Shown piece by piece: positions 56,314-64,000 of a stretch of DNA of 64,000 nucleotides. The stretch covers positions 41,759 to 105,758 of the forward strand of contig DXFH01000027.1 of the NCBI GenBank assembly GCA_019114515.1, read 5' to 3'. This stretch comes from Candidatus Limosilactobacillus merdigallinarum (GTDB taxonomy: Bacteria; Bacillota; Bacilli; Lactobacillales; Lactobacillaceae). Numbering within the stretch: the stretch's first letter is position 1; each line of letters starts with the position of its first letter. Both the position numbers and the translations under genes were made by a program. The notes beneath the pieces were generated by a model, which ran no database searches, was not told the DNA's origin, and saw only the letters and a program-made list of their open reading frames with translations.

Positions 56314-57111
56314 TTACTTGTCGCCTTCAACATGGTTCTTCAGGTTTTGCAGATCATCTGAAGAAACTTCTTGTTGTTGGTCATCTGCATCTGCAGAGTT
56401 ATCTGATTCAGCAGCTTGTTGCTGGTCTTGACCTTGCTTACCTTCGATGCAAGCATCAGCCATCTTAGAAGTGATCAGACGAACGGCACGAATAGCATCA
56501 TCGTTTGATGGGATGATAACATCGATGTCATCTGGATCAGTGTTAGTATCAACCATCGCTACGATTGGAATATGCAGCTTTTGTGCTTCGTGAACCGCAA
56601 TCTGTTCCTTGTGTGGGTCAACGATGTACATAACATCTGGGATCCGTGGCATATCTTCAATACCACCAAGGAAACGTTCCAGCTTTTCACGTTGCTTAGT
56701 TAATACAGAAACTTCCTTCTTTGGCAGAACATCAAAAGTGCCATCTTCTGACATCTTCTTCAATTCCTTCAAACGCTGGATCCGTGACTGGATGGTCTTC
56801 CAGTTAGTCAGCGTACCACCTAACCAACGGTGGTTAACGTAGTACATGCCGGCACGGGTAGCTTCTTCTTCGATAGAATCCTGAGCCTGCTTCTTAGTAC
56901 CAACAAACAGAACGATACCGCCCTTAGCAACCGTGTCCTTGACATAGTTGTAAGCAGAGTCGATCATCTTAACCGTCTTCTGCAGGTCGATAATGTAAAT
57001 ACCGTTACGTTCAGTGAAGATGTACGGCTTCATCTTAGGGTTCCAACGACGAGTTTGGTGACCAAAGTGGACACCAGCTTCAAGCAATTGCTTCATAGTA
57101 ACAACAGACAT
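56314..57111 (-). CDS. rpsB: 30S ribosomal protein S2
   Basis: The 265-residue protein has the typical start [22 protein letters not shown] after a few residues, and a long acidic, Gln/Asp-rich C-terminal extension ([20 protein letters not shown]). Start ATG 57111 has GGAGGTAT upstream; the frame opens 11 codons earlier without a good site. Confidence 0.97.
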   Translation of the reverse strand: MSVVTMKQLLEAGVHFGHQTRRWNPKMKPYIFTERNGIYIIDLQKTVKMIDSAYNYVKDTVAKGGIVLFVGTKKQAQDSIEEEATRAGMYYVNHRWLGGTLTNWKTIQSRIQRLKELKKMSEDGTFDVLPKKEVSVLTKQREKLERFLGGIEDMPRIPDVMYIVDPHKEQIAVHEAQKLHIPIVAMVDTNTDPDDIDVIIPSNDDAIRAVRLITSKMADACIEGKQGQDQQQAAESDNSADADDQQQEVSSDDLQNLKNHVEGDK

Positions 57112-57224
57112 GAAATATACCTCCAAATAGTTTTTCCTCCCCAACGTTCAGCTAGCCTCCAGACCAGATGGCACCCTGGAAACTATCGCGTCAGGTGTGA
57201 AGTGTGCAATTAGCACCAGCAAAT
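57112..57224 (-). promoter_or_regulatory. rpsB 5' leader, possible structure
   Basis: About 110 nt separate the rpsB promoter from its start. GGTG...CACACC and CCAG...CTGG complementary words suggest folding, as in ribosomal-protein autoregulation, but no known class is recognised. Confidence 0.4.
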
Positions 57225-57253
57225 AGTATACAAAATAAGCCTGCTTGACGCAA
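57225..57253 (-). promoter_or_regulatory. promoter of rpsB
   Basis: -35 TTGCGT (57248-57253), 17-base spacer, -10 TATACT (57225-57230). Confidence 0.75.
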
Positions 57254-57276
57254 GCCCATTCAACACACCAAATTAA

Positions 57277-57561
57277 TTATTTTAAATCATGAATGTCAAC
57301 ACCATGATCTCTTAGATATTTTAATTTCTGTCGTCGACTTTGGTGTTTAAAATGGTATTCAGCACTTAACGCATCATGTTTGCTTGTAAAGCGCTGGCGA
57401 AATATCAATTGTAAAGGATGCCGTGACTTAACCCGCGTATACTTTGCGCCCTTGAAAGTTTGGTGTGCATGAAAGCGGCGTGACACATCATCTGTTGATC
57501 CACAATATAAGCTGCCATCCGCGCAGTTCAAAACGTAAATATAATAAGGCTCTTCATCCAA
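57277..57561 (-). CDS. GIY-YIG nuclease superfamily protein (UPF0213/YhbQ-like)
   Basis: The 94-residue single-domain protein has YYIYVLNCADGSLYCGSTDD, the GIY-YIG motif form of the YhbQ/UPF0213 group, plus the conserved Arg region RRFHAHQ. Such proteins are linked to DNA repair, but the biochemical role is unsettled. It starts 14 nt after the methyltransferase gene, as often seen in Firmicutes. Confidence 0.9.
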   Translation of the reverse strand: MDEEPYYIYVLNCADGSLYCGSTDDVSRRFHAHQTFKGAKYTRVKSRHPLQLIFRQRFTSKHDALSAEYHFKHQSRRQKLKYLRDHGVDIHDLK

Positions 57562-57575
57562 CGTTGACCGCCTCC

Positions 57576-58346
57576 TTATTGACGCCCATTGTTAACACCA
57601 TGAAGAAGCATCTGTATCGTTGGTGTATAGTTACCTTTGTCATCACCAACAATTAGTGGCGGATCAACAATCGTTCCACCTGGCTTGCCGTCCTTAATGC
57701 TTTCAATTAATACCATGTTGCTGGCCTTGCCCGGTTTTGGATAAATGAAGCGGAGACGTTTTGGCTGTAGGCGGTGATTGACCAACTCTTGTAAAATTTC
57801 CGGCAAGCGCTCTGGACGATGCACAAGGTAACCTTTACCGTTCATTTTTAATAGACCTGCCATTCGATCAACTACCTCAGACAATGTAATCGTTAATTCA
57901 TGCCTTGCCAATGCCAGGTAGCGGTTGGGATTCTTTTGACTATGGGGTAAGCTTTTGAAATACGGCGGATTGCAAGTCACAATATCAGCTGAATCTTTCG
58001 GCAAATAATCATAAACGTCCTTCACATCGGCTTGTAGAACATGATAGCGATCTTCTAAATGATTTAAAAACACACTGCGCCGTGCCATATCGGCTAGCCG
58101 TGCTTGAAGTTCAACTGCCGTGACCTGGCCACCAATTTTTTGGTGCAAAAACAACGCAATGGCCCCGTTGCCTGCACAAAGATCAATCGTTTGCAAACGA
58201 TGGCGGTGATTGGGACGGACAAAATCGGCTAACAGCACAGCATCCAAGGAAAAGGCAAATACCTCACTGCTTTGGATGATTTGAATTCCTTGACTGTCTA
58301 AATGATCAATCCGTTCGTTTGGTTTTAGCTGTGGCGTTTCACTCAT
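57576..58346 (-). CDS. tRNA1(Val) A37 N6-methyltransferase-like protein (TrmN6/YabB)
   Basis: The 256-residue SAM-dependent methyltransferase has motif I DLCAGNGAIALFL and the catalytic N6-adenine motif NPPYFK. The N-terminal part SQGIQIIQSSEVFAFSLDAVLLADF is typical of the TrmN6 family, which modifies A37 of tRNA-Val; the exact tRNA target here is not proven. It forms a pair with the GIY-YIG gene. Confidence 0.9.
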   Translation of the reverse strand: MSETPQLKPNERIDHLDSQGIQIIQSSEVFAFSLDAVLLADFVRPNHRHRLQTIDLCAGNGAIALFLHQKIGGQVTAVELQARLADMARRSVFLNHLEDRYHVLQADVKDVYDYLPKDSADIVTCNPPYFKSLPHSQKNPNRYLALARHELTITLSEVVDRMAGLLKMNGKGYLVHRPERLPEILQELVNHRLQPKRLRFIYPKPGKASNMVLIESIKDGKPGGTIVDPPLIVGDDKGNYTPTIQMLLHGVNNGRQ

Positions 58347-58418
58347 TCTATTCCTCCTGCTTGCATCTCGACCTACGACAGTTATACTATTTAAAGAATC
58401 AAAAACGAGGTTATTTTA

Positions 58419-59057
58419 ATGCTATATAACACATTAGTCCATATTTTCCGGCCACTGATAAACTTAATCAATGGTCGTCCAATCATTAAAAATAAAGAAA
58501 AAATTCCAACTGGCAATTATATTTTAATTGCTCCCCACCGAACTTGGATGGATCCAGTACTTCTGGCACTGGCCGTTTACCCCCAAAAATTTAGTTTTAT
58601 GGCCAAAAAAGAGTTGTTTCAAAATCCCGTTGCCAACTGGTTTTTACGCAAGCTGAATGCATTTCCTGTTGATCGGGTACACCCGGGACCGTCTGCAATC
58701 AGCAAACCAGTCAAAATGCTTAAGCAAACTGATCTATCAACAATTATTTTCCCATCTGGCTCCCGTTATTCTTCTAAGCTCAAAGGCGGCGCAGTCATGA
58801 TTGCTAAGATGACCGGGGCTCCTCTAGTGCCAGCTGTTTACCAAGGGCCACTTTCATTTGGCGCCCTGTTCTCCCGTAAAAAGCGAAAGATCAATTTCGG
58901 TGACCCTATTTATATTGACCGTCATGAACGGTTAACTAAAGAGATGCAAGCCGAATTAGAGCAAAAGATGCAGGCTGCTTTTGATCAGCTTGATCAAGAG
59001 CTCGATCCTTCTTTCCACTATGAAATGCCGAAAAAACCGGCAGATGACCATTTCTAA
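58419..59057 (+). CDS. plsC: 1-acyl-sn-glycerol-3-phosphate acyltransferase
   Basis: The 212-residue membrane-associated enzyme adds the second acyl chain in phosphatidate synthesis. The catalytic H-x4-D motif is HRTWMD at 40-45, and the substrate motif usually written FPEGTR appears as FPSGSR (111-116), a Glu to Ser change. No T-box or other regulation is visible. It is divergent from the methyltransferase gene and ends in a bidirectional terminator. Confidence 0.92.
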   Translation: MLYNTLVHIFRPLINLINGRPIIKNKEKIPTGNYILIAPHRTWMDPVLLALAVYPQKFSFMAKKELFQNPVANWFLRKLNAFPVDRVHPGPSAISKPVKMLKQTDLSTIIFPSGSRYSSKLKGGAVMIAKMTGAPLVPAVYQGPLSFGALFSRKKRKINFGDPIYIDRHERLTKEMQAELEQKMQAAFDQLDQELDPSFHYEMPKKPADDHF

Positions 59058-59068
59058 GATAGATAATG

Positions 59069-59112
59069 AAAAAAGCTCCAGAATTGATTAATTCAATTTC
59101 TGGAGCTTTTTT
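59069..59112. terminator. bidirectional terminator after plsC
   Basis: AAAAAAGCTCCAGAA pairs with TTTCTGGAGCTTTTTT around a 13-base loop, T-rich on both sides. Confidence 0.88.
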
Positions 59113-59126
59113 AGTTTTTAAAATGA

Positions 59127-59348
59127 TTACTTAGCACGCTTTGCTTGTGCCTTCATCGTATTTACCATCTGGTGTAGCTTACGGTCAGAAGGCTTCTGGC
59201 CCATCTGCATCATCATAGTCCGCAGCATATTTTCATCAATCGGTGGATTGTTGCGGAGATAATTCTTCATGTAAGACCGAGCACCAAAAAAGCCGATAAC
59301 AACGCCGACCAACAGTGCCAAGATCACTAATGCAATCGTCAATCCCAA
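59127..59348 (-). CDS. UPF0154 (YneF) membrane protein
   Basis: The 73-residue protein has one N-terminal membrane helix ([19 protein letters not shown]) followed by [21 protein letters not shown], the conserved core of the UPF0154 family, and a basic tail. The family is widespread in Firmicutes, and the function is unknown. Confidence 0.9.
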   Translation of the reverse strand: MGLTIALVILALLVGVVIGFFGARSYMKNYLRNNPPIDENMLRTMMMQMGQKPSDRKLHQMVNTMKAQAKRAK

Positions 59349-59423
59349 AACGTTCCCCTCCTTAAATAATCAGTCTATCCCATAATACTAAAAAAATTAG
59401 GGAATGAAAAGCAATCATATCAA

Positions 59424-59675
59424 CTAATCTTTACGAAAACCTCGCTTACGTTGCACTTCACGTAATTTTGCAGGCGTTATATCTTTACCAGACTTATCAA
59501 CAAATTTGGTTTGCTCCAGCCGTTGACGAAAAGCTTTCCGGAAGTTCTTTAAATATTCATTCCGCAAACGTTGACGTTCCTTCTTCTCGGTCTCGGTTAA
59601 CCCCTCAGCTTTGTTCTTGTGAGCGAGCTCGTTAATTCGTTTCAGTAAACGATCCTGTTCATTTTCTTCAGCCAT
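59424..59675 (-). CDS. DUF896 (UPF0291, YnzC-like) protein
   Basis: The 83-residue, highly charged helical protein has the DUF896 hallmark RINELAHKNKAEGLTETEKKER, then RLRNEYLKNFR. In B. subtilis the relative is part of the SOS regulon, and here it lies divergently next to lexA, sharing the upstream region, which fits. Function is unknown. Confidence 0.88.
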   Translation of the reverse strand: MAEENEQDRLLKRINELAHKNKAEGLTETEKKERQRLRNEYLKNFRKAFRQRLEQTKFVDKSGKDITPAKLREVQRKRGFRKD

Positions 59676-59752
59676 GAAAATGCTCTTCCTTTCATAAGAT
59701 AACTGTCTAAAAGTCTAACCAGATTAAGTCCTAAATTCAAGCTTAGTGAATT

Positions 59753-59766
59753 CGAACATATGTTTT
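59753..59766 (+). promoter_or_regulatory. LexA (SOS/Cheo) box
   Basis: CGAACATATGTTTT matches the Gram-positive LexA consensus CGAACRNRYGTTYC at 13 of 14 positions. It overlaps the lexA -35 element and may also act on the divergent DUF896 gene. Confidence 0.85.
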
Positions 59767-59792
59767 ACACAAAGGGCGACATATGCTAGAAT
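59764..59792 (+). promoter_or_regulatory. promoter of lexA
   Basis: -35 TTTACA (59764-59769), 17-base spacer, extended -10 TGC-TAGAAT (TAGAAT at 59787-59792). Confidence 0.8.
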
Positions 59793-59822
59793 GACAATAG
59801 TTTAACGGAATGGAGTTCAATT

Positions 59823-60449
59823 ATGCCAAGAAATGCTTTAAACAAACAAATGGTTGTTCTCAGCTATATTCACAAACAGGTTGCGAACCAAGGCTATCCG
59901 CCGACTGTCCGCGAAATTGGTGCTGCTGTGGGCCTTTCATCAACCTCTACCGTGCATGGTCATATCAATCGCTTAATTGCTAAAGGATACTTGACAAAAG
60001 ACCCATCTAAACCTCGTGCATTGGAACTAACTCCTGCCGGTTTGGATGCACTAGGAGTTAAGCCCCATCAAGATAAAATCCCATTACTAGGGGTTGTCGC
60101 TGCCGGCGAGCCTATCTTGGCGGAGCAAGACGCAACGGACTTCTTCCCCATTCCACCATCGATTCAAGACCATGATGACTTATTCATGTTAACCATCCAA
60201 GGTACCTCAATGATTAATATTGGCATCCTCAATGGTGATAAAGTCATTGTGCGTCGTCAAGATACTGCCAACAATGGTGATATCGTCATCGCCATGACTG
60301 ACGAAAATGAAGCTACCTGCAAGCGTTTCTTTAAGGAAGATGGTCATTACCGTCTTCAACCGGAAAACGACACAATGGCACCCATTATTTTGCAAAACGT
60401 TAAAATCTTGGGTAAAGTTGTGGGCCTTTTCCGTGATGATATTTACTAA
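59823..60449 (+). CDS. lexA: SOS response repressor LexA
   Basis: The 208-residue repressor has an N-terminal winged helix ([19 protein letters not shown]) and a C-terminal S24 autopeptidase domain: cleavage site Ala94-Gly95, catalytic Ser129 in GTSM and Lys167. RecA-driven self-cleavage relieves SOS genes. The LexA box in its own promoter indicates autoregulation. A terminator follows. Confidence 0.97.
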   Translation: MPRNALNKQMVVLSYIHKQVANQGYPPTVREIGAAVGLSSTSTVHGHINRLIAKGYLTKDPSKPRALELTPAGLDALGVKPHQDKIPLLGVVAAGEPILAEQDATDFFPIPPSIQDHDDLFMLTIQGTSMINIGILNGDKVIVRRQDTANNGDIVIAMTDENEATCKRFFKEDGHYRLQPENDTMAPIILQNVKILGKVVGLFRDDIY

Positions 60450-60467
60450 GAGGGAATTTATAAGCAA

Positions 60468-60506
60468 ACACGGGGCATCTGCCAAGGATGCTCCGTGTTT
60501 TTGTAT
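60468..60506. terminator. terminator between lexA and mvaS
   Basis: ACACGGGGCATC pairs with GATGCTCCGTGT (12 bp, G-T allowed) around a seven-base loop, followed by TTTTTG on +. Confidence 0.85.
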
Positions 60507-60512
60507 TGAGAA

Positions 60513-61682
60513 TTAGTACTTATCATCATTACGATCAACATATTGTCGCTGATGATTACGCTGACCAGCTAGTAGGAAACGTGATGAATCATGCTGGAGA
60601 TCAAATGAAACATCTTGGTCATTCATCCCTAGATGCTGGTTAAACATCGTTTCATATTTCTGCATGTCCACACGGGTGCGCTGCTTTAGCCACTCGTCAA
60701 TTTTTTCAACATGCTTGGCGAATCCTGGTTGCATAATGCCGGTATAAAATTCACCCTCTGCCCCTGAGCCATAGCTGAATAAACCAATCCGATCACCTGA
60801 CTGGAGTTGACCATGTTGCACCAGTGACATTAAGCCCAAGTATAATGAGCCAGTATACAAGTTACCCACCATACGAGAATCTGCTTGTTCTGCTTTCAGT
60901 TGCTCACGTAAGTGCTGTGCAACTGCATCATCACGTTCACCCAACAGTGATTCCAACGCTTTCTTACCCATTTTGGTAAAGGGCAAGTGAAAAATTAAGG
61001 CGCTAAAATCATCCAGCTGCAGGCCGGTTTGCTGAATGTAGCTGCCATAAGTATGTTTGAAGAAATCAACATAGACATTCGTGGAATATTTGCCATCAAC
61101 CAAAGCCTCAGTAGCATAAAGTGGCCGCCAAAAATCCATTAGGTCACGACTATAGGAAACAGCTCCAGGTTCAATCGTCATTACATGTGGATTGGCTGAC
61201 ACAAGCATCGCTACTGCCCCGGCCCCCTGGGTCACTTCACCCGGCGTACGCAGTCCATATCGAGCAATGTCTGCCGCAATCACTAAGACATAGTTTTGTG
61301 GTTCCAAAGCAACTAAACCTTTTGCAAACTGTAACCCTGCAGTAGCCGAGTAGCAGGCTTCTTTTAATTCCACCACTCGAATATTGTCATCCATTTTCAG
61401 CAAGTGTTTTACATACATCGCACTAGCCTTTGAATTATCGATTCCTGATTCGGTCGCCAGGATAATTGTTCGCACACGCTTCAGTTTTTCAGACGGCAGT
61501 TTGCTAGCCGCCTCTGCTCCTAAAGTAACAATATCCTGTGTTGGTGGGACCACTGCTTGTTTGTCCTGTCCGATCCCAATTAAGTACTTATTGGGATCTT
61601 CCCCACGAGCATTGGCTAAATCAACCATATCTAAATAAAACGGGGTAGTGACAAACCGCATTTCATCAATACCAATTTTCAT
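60513..61682 (-). CDS. mvaS: hydroxymethylglutaryl-CoA synthase
   Basis: The 389-residue enzyme makes HMG-CoA, the second committed step of the mevalonate route used by lactobacilli for isoprenoids, which supply UppS. The catalytic Cys110 is in KEACYSATAG, with Glu78 in LATESGID. Bacterial class length. The ribosome site is AGAGGAGC. It is monocistronic between lexA and the broken hicD paralogue. Confidence 0.96.
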   Translation of the reverse strand: MKIGIDEMRFVTTPFYLDMVDLANARGEDPNKYLIGIGQDKQAVVPPTQDIVTLGAEAASKLPSEKLKRVRTIILATESGIDNSKASAMYVKHLLKMDDNIRVVELKEACYSATAGLQFAKGLVALEPQNYVLVIAADIARYGLRTPGEVTQGAGAVAMLVSANPHVMTIEPGAVSYSRDLMDFWRPLYATEALVDGKYSTNVYVDFFKHTYGSYIQQTGLQLDDFSALIFHLPFTKMGKKALESLLGERDDAVAQHLREQLKAEQADSRMVGNLYTGSLYLGLMSLVQHGQLQSGDRIGLFSYGSGAEGEFYTGIMQPGFAKHVEKIDEWLKQRTRVDMQKYETMFNQHLGMNDQDVSFDLQHDSSRFLLAGQRNHQRQYVDRNDDKY

Positions 61683-61836
61683 AATGTAGCTCCTCTTTAC
61701 GCACTTAGCTTTTAGTTACCATTTAGTAATAGCACCGTTTAACTGGCTATCTTCTTTTCATCCACCCATTTCGCTAACTGCAACAAATTAATTGTCACTA
61801 TTTTATATGAGCAACAGTTGGGAAAACAAGCAAAAA

Positions 61837-61869
61837 ATGAAGCCGCCATTTTGTAAATGACGACCTCAT
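61837..61869 (-). terminator. terminator of the hicD paralogue
   Basis: ATGAGGTCGTCATT pairs with AATGGCGGCTTCAT at all 14 positions (three G-U) around a five-base loop, followed by six T. Confidence 0.8.
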
Positions 61870-61883
61870 TATTAACGATTTTA

Positions 61884-62795
61884 TTAATTGTGGGCATTAG
61901 GGCTTTCTTGGAACTTATTCTTAATGAAGTTCGCGGAAGTCTGTAATTTTTGCAGTTCCTCGTAAGTTAAATCTACCTGTGCTTGGGCAACAATGCCATC
62001 CCAACCGACAATAGCTGGGTATGACAGGTAAACGCCGTATTCTTCTCTGAAATTGGATACCGGCAGTCCAGTCAGCAAGTTCGAAAGAATTACATTAAGT
62101 AACCGTACTGCAGCGGTGGCAACGCCGTAACTAGTGTATTTCTTCCCCTGGAAGACGGTCCATCCGCCCATCTTGGCTTCGTGATCTAATTCATCAAGGT
62201 CGAGCCCCCTTTTTCTGTGCTAGTTCGGTGATTGGCTGATCTAACACGCGGACGGTGGACCAAGCCGTAAATTGTGAATTTCCATGTTCACCAAGGTTAT
62301 AACCAGCAACCGAGCAGCCACCGCACGTTTCATCCGCGCAGAACCGGGCAAGGTGCCCGTTCCGATGACATGTCCCTTTGGCAGGCCGGTGACTTGCTGG
62401 TACAAAGAGGTAATAACATCAACTGGATTAGTAATCACAATAATCTTACCGTGGAAGCCACTTTCCTTTACCTTCTGTGCCACTTCTTTAACCGCGGCAA
62501 ATATAAACGGCAGTTCCGCAAAACGGTCAGCATTCGGATTATCTTGTAATTTGATATTACCAACGGCTGAAATCAAAACATCGGTATCAACCAAGGCGTC
62601 ATAGTTATTCACGACAATATTTGTGTGGAACGGTAAATTGGCCATCGCATCCTCAAAATCTAATACATCTGCTTTTACCTTACCCTCGTTTTTATCAATC
62701 AGGACCAAATCATCCGCAAAACCATTAGCCACGATGTAATGGGCTACAGTTGATCCAACATGACCCATTCCAATTATTCCAACTTTACGTGACAT
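61884..62795 (-). pseudogene. broken second L-2-hydroxyisocaproate dehydrogenase
   Basis: The N-terminal half (62241-62795) and C-terminal part (61884-62171) both align with the intact hicD at 14225 (start [15 protein letters not shown]; end YGVYLSYPAI). Two lesions separate them. First, a deletion of about 22 nt after RMKRAV removes the bases for about nine residues (those corresponding to GQLVNVDPR) and shifts the frame. Then one extra G lies in a GGGGG run before the LDLDELD segment. The intervening out-of-frame DNA still encodes [13 protein letters not shown]. The ribosome region and terminator are intact. It is a decayed paralogue. Confidence 0.9.
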
Positions 62796-62818
62796 TCAGA
62801 AGACCCCTTTCGGTCTTT

Positions 62819-62860
62819 TTCTTATGATCTCTTAATTATTTTCTAATACCATCATAAGAA
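62819..62860 (-). promoter_or_regulatory. inverted repeat in the leader of the hicD paralogue
   Basis: TTCTTATGAT and ATCATAAGAA form a perfect 10-bp pair around a 22-base loop, about 24 nt upstream of the start. The ribosome site AAAGGGG is itself in a small AAGACC/GGTCTT hairpin. Confidence 0.5.
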
Positions 62861-62908
62861 TTCACGATGAACAATAGTCTTCTGTCACGATTGAATACCA
62901 GTAGAAAA

Positions 62909-63586
62909 TTATTCTAATTCAGCGCTCTTCACATTTTCCATTGCAATCAGTACATTAATGATTTCATCAGTTTTGACATTACTTTTTAGTTTGCCCAATA
63001 TATGGAACGAGATCATTTTTTCATCGTAACTATAAATGGAATAGTCAACGGGGCGGACAAAGTATTGATTTAACTGGTGAAGAACGGCTTCAAGCTCTTC
63101 AATGTTCTCTTCGATTTCAATGAACCAGGAAACATTTTTTCCTAATTTAGCAGCAAAACGGTCAAAGTATTTGCCGAGGATTTCTGCAATGAGAACAAAG
63201 AGAGTACCAACAGCCCCTACGCCGTATAATCCACTACCATAAGCCATTCCGATCGCACCAGTAACCCAAATTCCAGCGGCTGTTGTAAGTCAGTTGATAA
63301 TATTACTGTTACGACTGATAAAAATTGTCCCTGCTCCTAAGAAGCCAATACCGCTAACTACTTGCGCGGCAATTCGCGATGGATCTAGTCCCCAGTTTGA
63401 GTGGGTAACTTGGAGGAGATCAAAAAATCCATAATTTGAAACAACCATTGCCATGGCTGCACCAATTGCAATCAAGGCGTGTGTGCGGATTCCCGCGCTT
63501 TTGGCCTTGCTTTTACGTTCAAAGCCAATTAATCCGCCACAAAAGGCAGCTAATAACATCCGAAGACACCAATCTAATTCTGCCAA
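62909..63586 (-). pseudogene. MgtC/SapB family membrane protein split by one in-frame TGA
   Basis: Two frames in the same phase (63290-63586 and 62909-63247) form one MgtC-like gene of about 225 codons. The N-terminal half has the membrane region FCGGLIGFERKSKAK and GIRTHALIAIGAAMAM; after SRNSNIIN comes TGA (63290-63292), then LTTAAGIWVTGAIGMAYG continues in frame. The stop replaces what is a Gly codon in MgtC proteins (GGA to TGA, one change). The C-terminal soluble ACT-like domain is intact. It starts with TTG at 63586. MgtC proteins affect Mg2+ homeostasis and ATP synthase; here the gene is likely lost or read through. Confidence 0.85.
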
Positions 63587-63622
63587 ACTATTTTCTCACA
63601 TCTAATTAAAATTATTAAGTTA

Positions 63623-63652
63623 ACTATAACGCAGTTAATGTGTGAACGACAA
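63623..63652 (-). promoter_or_regulatory. promoter of the mgtC-like gene
   Basis: -35 TTGTCG (63647-63652), 18-base spacer, -10 TATAGT (63623-63628). Confidence 0.6.
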
Positions 63653-63726
63653 TTTTGCTAAAAATATGCAACTTGAGTTACATTTTAGCTGTATTGTTTG
63701 TTATGCATTTTTGTTCTAATCATAAG

Positions 63727-63754
63727 TTGATCAGCAGTGCAGTTATGGTATAAT
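63727..63754 (+). promoter_or_regulatory. promoter of tRNA-Ser
   Basis: -35 TTGATC (63727-63732), 16-base spacer, extended -10 TGG-TATAAT (TATAAT at 63749-63754). This intergenic stretch shows nothing else besides the mgtC promoter. Confidence 0.65.
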
Positions 63755-63788
63755 ATTAAATTGTATTAATGATCACTTGATACCACAT

Positions 63789-63876
63789 GGAGAGTTGGCA
63801 GAGTGGTAATGCATCGGACTCGAAATCCGACGAACCCATGTTGAATGGGCGCGCAGGTTCAAATCCTGTACTCTCC
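63789..63876 (+). tRNA. tRNA-Ser(CGA)
   Basis: Acceptor arms GGAGAGT and ACTCTCC pair fully; the anticodon arm TCGGA-CTCGAAA-TCCGA gives anticodon CGA (reads UCG). A long variable arm CCCAT...ATGGG marks a class II tRNA, and the T arm is GCAGG-TTCAAAT-CCTGT with one G-U pair. CCA is not encoded, and the base after the acceptor (discriminator) is T, unlike the G usual for tRNA-Ser. D arm is short (GCA/TGC). Confidence 0.93.
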
Positions 63877-63906
63877 TTAATATATGATTACTGAGCAATC
63901 ACGATG

Positions 63907-63946
63907 AATCACAAACCCTTGATATATAAGGATTTGTGATTTTTTG
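63907..63946. terminator. bidirectional terminator between tRNA-Ser and the edge gene
   Basis: AATCACAAA-CCTT pairs with AGG-TTTGTGATT around TATATA, followed by six T on the + strand. It ends both the tRNA and the converging partial gene. Confidence 0.8.
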
Positions 63947-63949
63947 TTT

Positions 63950-64000
63950 TCACAAAGAATCACCAGTTTTAACACCTTTGGCACACATTTGGCACACAAA
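63950..64000 (-). CDS. C-terminal end of an unidentified gene (possible integrase)
   Basis: Only the last 16 codons and the TGA (63950-63952) are visible: residues FVCQMCAKGVKTGDSL. The DNA has a tandem pair of TTTGGCACACA at 63977-63998. A gene converging on a tRNA 3' end is often the integrase of a prophage or integrative element, but nothing in the short sequence proves this. The gene would continue beyond the right edge. Confidence 0.35.
   Translation of the reverse strand, partial: FVCQMCAKGVKTGDSL

Noticed and set aside
62274..62604. Plus-strand frames opposite the broken hicD paralogue
   Set aside because: They are antisense shadows of the decayed gene, with no ribosome site.

Overview
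The window looks like a chromosomal core segment of a low-to-medium GC Firmicute of the Lactobacillaceae. It carries an L-lactate dehydrogenase, an L-2-hydroxyisocaproate dehydrogenase, a lactobacillus-type nucleoside deoxyribosyltransferase, the mevalonate enzyme HMG-CoA synthase, a PolC replicase, a T-box in front of asnS, CIRCE/HrcA control and CcpA-type cre sites. The murE product has the DNPR signature usually linked to meso-diaminopimelate, and murE sits next to asnB, so the peptidoglycan may be of the amidated mDAP type. The species cannot be named from this sequence alone. Most genes lie on the minus strand.

Layout. 1-2.8 kb: end of a polar amino acid ABC transporter operon, led by a methyltransferase-like member of the uroporphyrinogen decarboxylase fold. 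It is preceded by a Cys-rich leader peptide and an attenuator. 2.8-8.0 kb: dtd, rel (ppGpp), a membrane protein, rsmE, prmA and a small unknown. 8.1-15.2 kb: accessory metabolism (ldh, a cre-controlled unknown, a secreted matrixin-like protease, a tyrosine phosphatase, a frameshifted nitrilase, ntd, hicD). 15.2-24 kb: asnS with T-box, lepA, dnaJ, dnaK, grpE, hrcA. 24-32 kb: a small unknown, then the pyruvate dehydrogenase operon pdhABCD-lplA followed by an SGNH hydrolase. 32-34 kb: amino acid permease and an acetyltransferase. 34-37.5 kb: asnB-murE. 37.6-57.1 kb: a long conserved information-processing and envelope block, in transcription order rpsB, tsf, pyrH, frr, uppS, cdsA, rseP, proS, polC, rimP, nusA, rnpM, ylxQ, infB, rbfA, truB, ribF. 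57-61.7 kb: GIY-YIG protein, RNA methyltransferase, plsC, two small conserved proteins, lexA with an SOS box, mvaS. 61.8-64 kb: a decaying end with a broken hicD paralogue, an mgtC-like gene split by one TGA codon, a tRNA-Ser(CGA), and the last codons of an unknown gene at the window edge.

Regulatory signals are frequent: a Cys-leader attenuator, an asnS T-box, a terminator inside the rimP-nusA leader, CIRCE, two identical cre sites, a Rex-like site at ldh, and a LexA box at lexA. The best candidates for something undescribed are the Cys-codon attenuator controlling the HxC...C zinc methyltransferase-like gene and its ABC transporter, and the structured dnaK-dnaJ spacer. Three genes are visibly broken (nitrilase, second hicD, mgtC-like).
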